Source: a virus. Taken from it: DNA of 30,321 bases. Numbering within the stretch: position 1 is the first letter of the stretch; the number at the start of each line of letters is the position of its first letter. The DNA lies in IMG/VR virus record IMGVR_UViG_3300021559_000076, positions 1-30,321 of that record, one strand, 5' to 3'. Positions 1 to 4,987 of this stretch are shown here, piece after piece. The translations under genes were made by a program, and so were the position numbers. The notes below the pieces were generated by a model. The model saw nothing but the letters and a program-made list of their open reading frames with translations. It made no database searches and was not told where the DNA came from.

Positions 1-305
1 CTCCCCTGCGAGCTATCGCAGGCCGTCACCTGCGAGCTACCGTAGGCCCTCACCTGCGAGCTATCGTAGGCCCTCACCTGCGAGCTATCGTAGGCCCTCA
101 CCTGCGAGCTATCGCAGGCCGTCACCTGCGAGCTACCGTAGGCCCTCACCTGCGAGCTATCGTAGGCCCTCACCTGCGAGCTATCGCAGGCCGTCACCTG
201 CGAGCTACCGTAGGCATAAAACACGCCCGCCCGAACAACGGCAATATCGCCGTCTTTACAAACCTTCTCAAGTTCTGCTTGTGTTTTTACTTCAACTTCC
301 TTCAT
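1..305 (-). CDS. Octapeptide-repeat protein (3' end cut by window edge)
   Basis: The start is the ATG at 305, preceded by a strong GGGGG ribosome site and a minus-strand promoter at 331-359. The first 30 or so residues (MKEVEVKTQAELEKVCKDGD...) form an ordinary globular start. From about residue 33 the protein is a run of 8-residue units of the type AYGSSQVT, ACDSSQVR, AYDSSQVR, continuing past the window edge. Alternating small, polar and valine residues at this spacing are typical of short parallel beta-helix repeats seen in some phage and bacterial proteins. The function is unknown; a surface or virion-attached solenoid is an inference. The gene is incomplete here, so its length is not known. 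Confidence 0.8.
   Translation of the reverse strand, partial: MKEVEVKTQAELEKVCKDGDIAVVRAGVFYAYGSSQVTACDSSQVRAYDSSQVRAYGSSQVTACDSSQVRAYDSSQVRAYDSSQVRAYGSSQVTACDSSQG
5..213. repeat. 24-bp tandem repeat, nine units
   Basis: The word GCGAGCTA starts at 8 and recurs exactly every 24 bases up to 200, giving nine units. They encode the octapeptide repeats of the minus-strand gene. Units differ at a few positions and fall into three types ordered A-B-C-C-A-B-C-A-B, so a 72-bp higher-order unit has been copied as well. The array continues to the left edge. Confidence 0.95.
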
Positions 306-330
306 TTAATAGTCCCCCGAAACTTAGAGT

Positions 331-359
331 ATTATCCGCCGTATTTGTCAACTTGTCAA
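331..359 (-). promoter_or_regulatory. Minus-strand promoter for the repeat-protein gene
   Basis: On the minus strand TTGACA (359-354) is separated by 17 bases from GATAAT (336-331), and the ATG lies at 305. A second TTGACA half-site follows the first directly, giving TTGACAAGTTGACA. The same hexamer forms the dyad operators elsewhere in the window. The stop codon of the upstream small gene lies inside this site. Confidence 0.6.
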
Positions 360-533
360 ATTATCTTTGGTAACGGGCATCCGGAAACCGGACTCGTCGT
401 TGGCTGCCCGTAACAGTCTGGCTCCCATCGGGCAACGGTCAAAAAGACTACCGAAGCCCGCATCTACACAATGGCAGTCATTACAACGTTTCTGATGTGC
501 GGCATACGCGGCGTTATGAGGTCCAAATGTCAC
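348..533 (-). CDS. Small Cys-containing phage protein, 61 aa
   Basis: It starts with GTG at 533 inside a GTGA overlap with the upstream gene's stop, which implies translational coupling. The protein has the pattern H-x-A-A-x-x-A-H followed by CNDCHC and, further on, CPMGARLL. This C-x-x-C ... C-x-x-G-x-x-L arrangement resembles small putative zinc-binding proteins common in phage accessory regions. The exact function is unknown. The last codons and the TGA stop are made of the TTGACAAGTTGA operator sequence, so gene end and promoter are fused. Confidence 0.65.
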   Translation of the reverse strand: MTFGPHNAAYAAHQKRCNDCHCVDAGFGSLFDRCPMGARLLRAANDESGFRMPVTKDNLTS

Positions 534-748
534 AGTTCCCCTCTGATTCCCTCGGGCAAAGTCTGTCGCCCGAAGTTATGCGTTTCAGAATCCGTTTTCC
601 GGATCGTGTCGCCCGTCGTCATAGAAATTTCTGCCTTATTTTGCAATCGTACTTTATCTCGGGCAAGCCTACGGGCTTGCCTCTTGTACTCGGTTTTGTA
701 CCATCTCGCCCAACGTTTGCGGAATGATGCTGTAGTTAATCCGTTCAT
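530..748 (-). CDS. Small basic protein, 72 aa
   Basis: The ATG at 748 overlaps the upstream stop as ATGA, which is why it is preferred over an in-frame ATG at 769. The first 40 residues are strongly basic (RKRWARWYKTEYKRQARRLARDK) and probably helical, and the C-terminal third is polar. It has no recognisable domain. A nucleic-acid-binding role would fit the charge but is only a guess. It sits in a chain of coupled minus-strand genes. Confidence 0.6.
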   Translation of the reverse strand: MNGLTTASFRKRWARWYKTEYKRQARRLARDKVRLQNKAEISMTTGDTIRKTDSETHNFGRQTLPEGIRGEL

Positions 749-990
749 TTCGGGCGATTCTCCGCGCATACTTCACAGAGGCTTTCCCCTTGAGTAGTCA
801 CGGGCAGCCCGCATCTATCGCAAGTCTTACACTCACAATCCAATTCACCGCAATGCCAGCAATGACACTGACAAGCGTCATGCTCTAGCCCGCATTCGAT
901 GCACGTATCCTCATCGTCTGTGATTTGATCCTCGCCATAGTTGCCCGTAATGTAACGGTCTAGGTCTGCTCTTTGCCGGGCGTCCATCAT
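745..990 (-). CDS. Cys-rich zinc-binding protein, 81 aa
   Basis: The acidic N-terminal 30 residues are followed by a dense set of cysteines: CIECGLEHDACQCHCWHCG, CECKTCDRCG and CEVC. These could form two or more zinc sites of the C-x2-C type. The ATG at 990 overlaps the stop of the 34-residue gene upstream (ATGA). Zinc binding is inferred from the cysteine spacing; no partner or activity can be read from the sequence. Confidence 0.7.
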   Translation of the reverse strand: MMDARQRADLDRYITGNYGEDQITDDEDTCIECGLEHDACQCHCWHCGELDCECKTCDRCGLPVTTQGESLCEVCAENRPK

Positions 991-1091
991 TTGCCTGTAC
1001 GCTTTCCGGACGCCCGTAGCTGCTGTAACTCTCGGGCTTCCCTTAGAATAGCTTGACGGAGTGCTGCTAGAAGTGCCTTCTTTTTGGACAT
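987..1091 (-). CDS. Very small basic helical protein, 34 aa
   Basis: The peptide begins MSKKKALLAALRQAIL and is predicted to be one amphipathic basic helix. Its ATG has an excellent AGGAGA ribosome site six bases upstream, and its TGA overlaps the next gene's ATG, so it is very likely translated. The last codons carry a 24-base sequence (995-1018) repeated exactly at 4270-4293 in another frame. The function is unknown. Confidence 0.6.
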   Translation of the reverse strand: MSKKKALLAALRQAILREARELQQLRASGKRTGK

Positions 1092-1133
1092 GATTCTCCT
1101 TTGGTTTGCGGGCGAGCGGGGGAGTTACGGAAC

Positions 1134-1604
1134 CTAGACGGTTTTTGCTTTTGCAACCTGAAACTGGTTTTCTACCATCGCCACAACGTCAGCGGGCAAT
1201 TCCTCCTTGAGCCAAGCGAACCCGTATTTGTAGCCACCATCGGGATTCAAGCCCGCGTCTGTGAGTACCTTGCTTGCCTTCTTATAGTGCGATTCGGGAT
1301 ATACCGCGTTTACAGGATGCTCACGAAGGTAAGCCATCTGTGCGGGCGTTCCCGCTCGCAAATCGTTCAAATGCCAACGTTCCCAAACTGCTTTGATGCG
1401 CTGAATACGGGCGTTCCCGCGCAATAGCTTCGCTATCTCATCAATGTTTTGCCCGCCTGAATAGATATCAGTTTCGCGGGGATTCCAGATGCTACCGCAA
1501 ATACTCAGACGCCCGTCTTCCAAACTAACTTCAACGGTTACGCGGCAGTTCTTTCGCCCGCTATTGTTGTAGTCTACCTTGCCGAAGTCTATCGTGTATT
1601 TCAT
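1134..1604 (-). CDS. Conserved phage protein of unknown function, 156 aa
   Basis: The start at 1604 has a GGAGAG ribosome site. The N-terminal half is predicted to be beta-rich (YTIDFGKVDY ... CRVTVEVSLEDGRLSICGSIWN). The middle carries the stretch VWERWHLNDLRAGTPAQ, and the C-terminus ends in YGFAWLKEELPADVV. I recall this combination, WHLND-x-x-AG plus G-x-AWL-x-x-x-LP, from uncharacterised proteins of several phages and plasmids. No catalytic motif is evident and the role is not known. Confidence 0.75.
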   Translation of the reverse strand: MKYTIDFGKVDYNNSGRKNCRVTVEVSLEDGRLSICGSIWNPRETDIYSGGQNIDEIAKLLRGNARIQRIKAVWERWHLNDLRAGTPAQMAYLREHPVNAVYPESHYKKASKVLTDAGLNPDGGYKYGFAWLKEELPADVVAMVENQFQVAKAKTV

Positions 1605-1657
1605 ATTCTCTCCTCTCGGGCTTCGCCCGTAATCTCTTGTCCGTTTCCCGTACCTAG

Positions 1658-1957
1658 TTACTCGCCCGCGTCCGAGTCGTTCTTACGGGCAAGCTTGATT
1701 ACAGGTTCGATTCTCGCCCGAATCCATTTGTATTGCCTGCCTTCAAGCCCGTTTAGTTGCGCGAAAATATCCTCTAGCGCGTCTAGCATCTCGGGCGATG
1801 CAGCACACAAGTAAGCATTGCAGTCCCGTTCTACTGGCATTGTCCCGTTGCTAGGTTCCCTGTCCATACGGGCAATAGGGACGCCCGAAACCGTTTCGAC
1901 CGCGCCAGAGCTAACTACCCAAGGTCCGGGCGTGTGTGTTGTCTTTGTCATTGTCAT
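1658..1957 (-). CDS. HTPGPW-type phage protein, 99 aa
   Basis: The protein opens with MTMTKTTHTPGPW and ends its core with NAYLCAASPEMLDALEDI. The HTPGPW start followed by an ANA-x-L-x-AAP-x-LL motif defines a very common small phage protein family of unknown function. The ATG at 1957 overlaps the upstream TGA (ATGA), so it is chosen over an in-frame ATG at 1993. The C-terminal third is charged and helical. Confidence 0.75.
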   Translation of the reverse strand: MTMTKTTHTPGPWVVSSGAVETVSGVPIARMDREPSNGTMPVERDCNAYLCAASPEMLDALEDIFAQLNGLEGRQYKWIRARIEPVIKLARKNDSDAGE

Positions 1958-2289
1958 TGCATTTCCTCCTGCTCGGATTCTGCTTTCTGGCAATCTTCTA
2001 GCGCCATGTCATACTTTTCTTTGGTTTCGAGGATCGTAGCAGATACAAAGCCCGTATCTGATTCGGACAATGCAAGCCCATAAGCTTCCCCTAATTCCGG
2101 AAACCGTACACGGTCCTCCGCGTCAATCTGGAAGAAGTAAACATTGTCAACGTCTTCGGACCATGCACCATCTAAACCCGATTCCCAAAAATCGGGAGTG
2201 TAAAGCATTTCTCCCTCGAATTTTCCGGGCGTCCGGATGATACCGTTTGTATCTACGTTGTACATTCGGAGAATTTCTTCGCGTGTCAT
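1954..2289 (-). CDS. Conserved phage protein, 111 aa
   Basis: It starts MTREEILRMYNVDTNGIIRTPGKFEGEMLYTPDFW. The pattern Y-N-x-D-x-x-G-x-I-x-x-PGKFEGE occurs in uncharacterised phage proteins. The protein is acidic (many D/E) and ends in a charged helix. It lies three bases downstream of the previous gene's stop. A copy of the 14-base word TCCGGAAACCGTAC lies inside it at 2096-2109, on the plus strand. The function is unknown. Confidence 0.7.
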   Translation of the reverse strand: MTREEILRMYNVDTNGIIRTPGKFEGEMLYTPDFWESGLDGAWSEDVDNVYFFQIDAEDRVRFPELGEAYGLALSESDTGFVSATILETKEKYDMALEDCQKAESEQEEMQ

Positions 2290-2292
2290 GGT

Positions 2293-2781
2293 CTATAACT
2301 CCTCTCGTTCGGAATCGTTCATATGCTGGACACTCGCCCGTAATGCCTCACGTTCTTGCTTGCGGGCTTCCAAAGCTTCAGAGGCTAATTCTGCCTCTAC
2401 CACTCTGCGATAGTCGTTAGTCGCACCACAGATTCCCCACAGCGAAAACGGCATATGTTTCCCATGTTCATCTAGCAGGATACAGCCTAGGGTTTCGTGC
2501 TCCTCGCCCGTGCTGCATTTGCATTCGGGCGATTTGCAATCACAGCCCGAGCATCCCGAATCATCCCACTCCCAAGCATAGGACCATTGTTTGCGGGCTG
2601 CTATGGATTCGGCCTCTGACAATTCCTTAGCGCAACGGATGCGCCCGTCTTCGGGCTTCTCATTAGGCCCGTAGGAATAGCCCGCGTGATCGTAGAAAAA
2701 CAGTTCTGTGGGCGTCAATTCCTTTACTGCCTTCGCCCGTTTGCTCCTGCCTGCCTTTACTGCCTTCGTTTTGAGTGTCAT
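2293..2781 (-). CDS. Conserved phage protein with Cys cluster, 162 aa
   Basis: A basic N-terminal tail of about 20 residues precedes ELTPTELFFYDHAGYSYGP, then a charged helix. A cysteine cluster (GCSGCDCKSPECKC) follows and probably binds metal, and the protein ends in a long charged helix. FFYD-x-AG-x-SY with GRIRCA is a feature I associate with uncharacterised phage proteins. The ribosome site GGAGGAA lies about seven bases before the ATG at 2781. The role is unknown. Confidence 0.7.
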   Translation of the reverse strand: MTLKTKAVKAGRSKRAKAVKELTPTELFFYDHAGYSYGPNEKPEDGRIRCAKELSEAESIAARKQWSYAWEWDDSGCSGCDCKSPECKCSTGEEHETLGCILLDEHGKHMPFSLWGICGATNDYRRVVEAELASEALEARKQEREALRASVQHMNDSEREEL

Positions 2782-2802
2782 TAGCGTTTCCTCCGTTGAA
2801 TT

Positions 2803-2955
2803 TTACTGCAATTCTAATACCTTTGCCGCATTCTCAAACCGGACGCCCGCATACTTCGCTACGAGCTTTACCGTACCGTATGCCAGCATCAAAAGTACAG
2901 CAAGCATAACGGCGTATTCGGTCAATCCTTGTCCGGTTTGTTTGCGGGCGTCCAT
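2803..2955 (-). CDS. Flp/Tad-prepilin-like peptide, 50 aa
   Basis: After a short basic leader (MDARKQTG) comes QGLTEYAVMLAVLLMLAYG, a hydrophobic helix of about 20 residues, and then a basic and polar tail. Flp-type prepilins of Tad systems are cut after a glycine and have Glu and Tyr at mature positions 5 and 6; here G8 is followed by Q-G-L-T-E-Y, an exact match. The spacing to the previous gene is seven bases, and the ribosome site is weak (GGAAAG). What a phage would do with a pilin-like peptide is unknown. It could also be just a small membrane anchor. Confidence 0.65.
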   Translation of the reverse strand: MDARKQTGQGLTEYAVMLAVLLMLAYGTVKLVAKYAGVRFENAAKVLELQ

Positions 2956-2959
2956 TTGT

Positions 2960-3145
2960 TTACTTTCCGCAAGAGATTACCAACACGTCGCCCGTCTTAA
3001 TTCCGGTCGCATCCCCACCGTTAAGGCAGGTAATGGCTACCTCATTCTCCGTCAAATGGGAAACGTGAATGTTAGACTTCGGACGCTCGCCCGCTATCAA
3101 ACTTGCGGACGCCATGAGCACGAAAACTGCAATTGCTTTTGTCAT
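2960..3145 (-). CDS. Small secreted protein with two cysteines, 61 aa
   Basis: A basic start and hydrophobic run (MTKAIAVFVLMASASLIAG) form a typical signal peptide, probably cut near AGE. The mature part is about 40 residues and carries two cysteines (ITCLNGGDATG and VISCGK) that could form a disulphide in the periplasm. The ribosome site GGAGGG is strong. It lies next to the pilin-like gene, so both products are likely exported. The function is unknown. Confidence 0.65.
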   Translation of the reverse strand: MTKAIAVFVLMASASLIAGERPKSNIHVSHLTENEVAITCLNGGDATGIKTGDVLVISCGK

Positions 3146-3160
3146 ATTCCCTCCGATTAG

Positions 3161-3334
3161 TTATCTTGCACGATACTCGCCAAACTGAGCGAGCACAAAA
3201 CAATAGGCTTTTACCAGATTGACAACTAGCCCGACAATCAAGACTTGCCAAGTTGACAAACTTTGCTCACGGGCTTGACACTTACGGGCAATGCTCGCCC
3301 GGAATACCGAATTGTCACGCCTGTAACGGGTCAT
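3161..3334 (-). CDS. Small membrane protein, 57 aa
   Basis: The ATG at 3334 shares bases with the upstream stop (TAATG). A basic N-terminal half (MTRYRRDNSVFRASIARKCQ) precedes one transmembrane helix (WQVLIVGLVVNLVKAYCFVL) and a short basic tail. The helix region resembles the peptide encoded at 4191-4397 (both LS-x-WQ followed by valine-rich residues). In both, the codons overlap a TTGCCA-N3-TGACAA dyad. No function is known. Confidence 0.55.
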   Translation of the reverse strand: MTRYRRDNSVFRASIARKCQAREQSLSTWQVLIVGLVVNLVKAYCFVLAQFGEYRAR

Positions 3335-3525
3335 TAGCGGGCTTCCTCTGTATAGCTTCCGCACCATTCGCAGCAACGGAGTGATTGATTCGGAACGTGC
3401 TCGCCCGGTACAGTCAAAACGTTCTGCTCGCATGACGGGCAGTATTGGACGCGCCTATCATCGCCCGCAGGAGCGGAATACGCGGGCAGTTCGTAAGGAG
3501 TCTTACCGAAACGTTTGATCGTCAT
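3334..3525 (-). CDS. Zinc-finger-like protein, 63 aa
   Basis: Four cysteines sit in two knuckles, CPSC and, about 20 residues later, CCEWCG, a layout typical of small zinc ribbons. The ribosome site GGAGG lies just upstream of the ATG at 3525. The stop overlaps the start of the downstream membrane-peptide gene. Zinc binding is inferred and the target is unknown. Confidence 0.7.
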   Translation of the reverse strand: MTIKRFGKTPYELPAYSAPAGDDRRVQYCPSCEQNVLTVPGEHVPNQSLRCCEWCGSYTEEAR

Positions 3526-3581
3526 ACTTCCTCCGTTTTTCGTACTCTAAGCCCGTGACCTAGAGTAGTCAAGAAAATAAT

Positions 3582-3611
3582 TTGTCGTTTGTCACACTAT
3601 CGTGCTATGCT
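3582..3611 (+). promoter_or_regulatory. Plus-strand promoter for the 32-aa membrane peptide
   Basis: TTGTCG (3582-3587) is separated by 18 bases from TATGCT (3606-3611), with a TGC extension before the -10 box. The ATG follows at 3631. This matches the TTGTCA-18-TATAAT layout before the homing endonuclease gene. A short hairpin (CGTGC/GCACG) overlaps the -10 region. Confidence 0.5.
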
Positions 3612-3630
3612 TCGCACGTTAGGGGGACAT

Positions 3631-3729
3631 ATGCTAATCCTGAAAATCATCGGGCTTGTGTATCTAGTTTCCATTGTGTTCTGCCTGTTATTCGGGCAAA
3701 TCTGCGCAGTCGGGGAAAATGCCCGATAG
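3631..3729 (+). CDS. Membrane micropeptide, 32 aa, antisense to its neighbours
   Basis: The peptide MLILKIIGLVYLVSIVFCLL, followed by a short polar tail, is almost entirely one transmembrane helix. It has a clear AGGGGG ribosome site seven bases before the ATG and its own promoter. It is the only plus-strand gene I see inside the minus-strand cluster. The inverted pair GCCCG/CGGGC flanks its stop. A toxin, holin-like or host-takeover peptide would be possible, but nothing in the sequence decides. Confidence 0.5.
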   Translation: MLILKIIGLVYLVSIVFCLLFGQICAVGENAR

Positions 3730-3759
3730 CTCACTAGACTACCGGGCTTCGAGTGCGGA

Positions 3760-4020
3760 CTAAACTCTGGTAAAGCTCGCCCAGTCCTCTTGATCCTGTA
3801 GGCGGGCTTCGCTCGCTATCTCCTCATGCGATGCGAAGCAGTTCTCACAGCCATATGACGCTAGCTGGAAATGCGGGCAATCCATATTCCGTACAGGTTC
3901 GGGCGTCTGTTCAGTGATTGGCAGGTAGCCCGTAAACGGGTCAAGGGCTGTGAGCAATTCCTGATAAATCGCCCGTGATACCCAAATTTGCTCTGGCGTG
4001 TTTTGCTTGTAGGTAGTCAT
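3760..4020 (-). CDS. Cys-containing phage protein, 86 aa
   Basis: The N-terminal half is helical (EQIWVSRAIYQELLTALDPFTGY). A metal-binding pattern follows: CPHFQLASYGCENC, i.e. C, H, then C-x-x-C. The C-terminal part is acidic. The ribosome site GGAGGAG precedes the ATG at 4020, and the ATG overlaps the stop of the gene upstream (ATGA). The function is unknown. Confidence 0.7.
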   Translation of the reverse strand: MTTYKQNTPEQIWVSRAIYQELLTALDPFTGYLPITEQTPEPVRNMDCPHFQLASYGCENCFASHEEIASEARLQDQEDWASFTRV

Positions 4021-4184
4021 AACTCCTCCGTAGATTCTTCAAGCCATTTCCAGAGCTTCGGGCAAACCCATTCAAACGGAAGCCCGATAGCAACTTCTAA
4101 GCCCTTTACTTTCACGATTACCGCTATTGGCTCGAATCGAATCATGCAAAGGGTTATGCAAGCCCGATTCCAAACGCAAATCAT
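4017..4184 (-). CDS. Small protein of unknown function, about 55 aa, start uncertain
   Basis: The reading frame ends in an ATGA overlap with the next gene, which supports it. Two starts are possible: ATG at 4184 (55 residues) or ATG at 4145 (42 residues, MIRFEPIAVIVKVKGLEVAI...). Neither has a good ribosome site. The promoter at 4201-4228 ends only 16 bases before the first ATG, so the leader would be very short. The sequence is beta-like with several Trp near the end (FEWVCPKLWKWLEES). Confidence 0.45.
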   Translation of the reverse strand: MICVWNRACITLCMIRFEPIAVIVKVKGLEVAIGLPFEWVCPKLWKWLEESTEEL

Positions 4185-4190
4185 TTAGAA

Positions 4191-4397
4191 TCAGCGGGCG
4201 ATTATACGGAATATTGACAAAGTGACAATGATTGTCAGAAATACTAGCACAATTTGCCAATCTGACAAGCTGTACGCTTTCCGGACGCCCGTAAGCTCTT
4301 TAGAATTGCCCGTAATTTGTCTATTGACTTTGGTATCAGGAGTGCTGCGGGATAGATGCCAATGATTCGAGCGTTGGCTTCCTAGGATGCTGCCCAA
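4191..4397 (-). CDS. Possible small membrane protein, 68 aa, weak start
   Basis: The C-terminal 25 residues form a clear transmembrane helix (LSDWQIVLVFLTIIVTLSIF) related to the membrane peptide at 3161-3334. The only start for the full length is TTG at 4397, without a good ribosome site. Two minus-strand promoters and several TTGTCA/TGACAA sites overlap the codons. It may therefore be a real paralogue, a decayed copy or chance. Confidence 0.3.
   Translation of the reverse strand: MGSILGSQRSNHWHLSRSTPDTKVNRQITGNSKELTGVRKAYSLSDWQIVLVFLTIIVTLSIFRIIAR
4201..4228 (-). promoter_or_regulatory. Minus-strand promoter of the left gene cluster
   Basis: On the minus strand TTGTCA (4228-4223) is separated by 16 bases from a perfect TATAAT (4206-4201). 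The -35 box is half of an inverted dyad TGACAA-TGA-TTGTCA at 4223-4237. It would drive the genes from 4184 leftwards. Confidence 0.6.
4241..4268 (-). promoter_or_regulatory. Second minus-strand promoter overlapping a dyad operator
   Basis: On the minus strand TTGTCA (4268-4263) is separated by 16 bases from TAGTAT (4246-4241), which has a TGC extension. The -35 is one arm of the dyad TTGCCA-N3-TGACAA (4254-4268 on the plus strand). The same degenerate dyad lies at 3245-3259. Confidence 0.45.
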
Positions 4398-4474
4398 CTT
4401 GCGGGCCTATTTCCTGCCCGGATTGCGCCGCGATTATCCGGTTAGCACACAAGTACAAACTCTCAGACATTGCC

Positions 4475-4505
4475 CGTTACAAGCGGTAACGTTACAGAGT
4501 GTAAC
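4475..4505. promoter_or_regulatory. Array of GTTAC/GTAAC dyads (putative operator or origin sites)
   Basis: Two adjacent 15-17 bp inverted repeats, CGTTAC-AAGCG-GTAACG and GTTACA-GAG-TGTAAC, share a central GTAACGTTAC palindrome, and their centres are 15 bases apart. Tandem dyads at this spacing suggest cooperative binding of a dimeric DNA-binding protein. Confidence 0.5.
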
Positions 4506-4584
4506 ACTACGCTCGATTACACTTTGATTTCTCGACCGACAAAAATTCTCAATTTGAGACGAGACGAAATTTCCGACAGGTTTA

Positions 4585-4608
4585 GGCTGAGTTTTCGGCT
4601 GAGTTTTA
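4585..4608. repeat. 12-bp tandem direct repeat
   Basis: GGCTGAGTTTT occurs at 4585-4595 and again at 4597-4607, giving two 12-bp units that differ in the last base. GAGAC is also doubled just upstream (about 4557-4566). These are iteron-like but too few to prove an origin. Confidence 0.6.
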
Positions 4609-4753
4609 ACGTGCAACGGCAAACACAATCAAATCAATACGTTAGGAGCGAGCGAACGCCCGCAAATTGCTTCCGCTCAGAGCGAGATATTCTAAGCTGA
4701 TGATATATACCACTTTCGTGCTATTACTTCCGTACTACATAAGCATCCTTTTT

Positions 4754-4827
4754 CCAGAGAGATACCGGGTGGTCGTACCCAAGTACCTTTAAGCGCTCTG
4801 GCTCAGGCTTGGGTGGTAAGCCTTTTT
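4754..4827 (+). promoter_or_regulatory. Attenuator- or riboswitch-like RNA with terminator
   Basis: A closing helix CCAGAG/CTCTGG (4754-4759 with 4796-4801) encloses a hairpin GGGT/ACCC (4767-4780). It is followed by a terminator hairpin (4805-4823) and a T run. CCCAAG (4778-4783) can pair with CTTGGG (4808-4813), which would break both the inner hairpin and the terminator stem. This is the usual logic of a transcription attenuator. I do not recognise a known class, and no promoter was firmly identified upstream. Confidence 0.4.
4805..4827 (+). terminator. Rho-independent terminator
   Basis: The hairpin AGGCTT-GGGTGGT-AAGCCT is followed directly by TTTTT (4823-4827). It faces the plus strand, although no clear plus-strand gene lies directly upstream, so it may end a small RNA. 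Confidence 0.5.
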
Positions 4828-4944
4828 GTATTTAAGGGGCCCCTTTTCATGGACTTAGGGGTGGTCGCTCTGCTGGCGGGGAGTCACACCGAGCGGGCAA
4901 TAGCGGGCCACTAGCTGTACGCTAACTGGCACGGGCCTCTGAAT

Positions 4945-4981
4945 TTGTCGAGTTGACAAATGAGGCTCCTTTTGGTACCAT
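4945..4981 (+). promoter_or_regulatory. Operator dyad and promoter giving a leaderless start
   Basis: The dyad TTGTCG-AGT-TGACAA (4945-4959) overlaps the -35 box TTGACA (4953-4958). It is followed after 17 bases by TACCAT (4976-4981) with a TGG extension. The ATG at 4988 begins exactly six bases after the -10 box, so transcription should start at or next to the A of the ATG. Confidence 0.6.
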
Positions 4982-4987
4982 CGCGGC

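Larger units (their letters stand above)
4398..4987. other. Divergent control region without a supported gene
   Basis: This stretch separates the minus-strand cluster from the plus-strand genes. It holds the GTTAC/GTAAC dyad array (4475-4505), a CTCAA-T-TTGAG dyad near 4550, a 12-bp tandem repeat (4585-4608), an attenuator-like RNA (4754-4827), a perfect palindrome AAGGGGCCCCTT (4834-4845) and the promoter at 4953-4981. Such clusters of repeats and dyads are usual in phage origins or early control regions. Which of these it is cannot be told. Confidence 0.6.

Noticed and set aside
5-213. CRISPR-like array because of regular short repeats
   Set aside because: The 24-bp units are back to back with no spacers, and they encode an octapeptide repeat in frame with an upstream start codon.
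4434-4628. 64-residue minus-strand frame over the dyad array
   Set aside because: It reads through palindromes and tandem repeats, has no ribosome site and no protein-like composition.
4834-4845. AAGGGGCCCCTT as a terminator
   Set aside because: It is a perfect palindrome without a loop, so it cannot form a hairpin of use. It might be a protein-binding site but has no second copy here.
4849-4914. 21-residue plus-strand frame MDLGVVALLAGSHTERAIAGH
   Set aside because: It is too short, has no ribosome site and lies right after a perfect palindrome in the control region.
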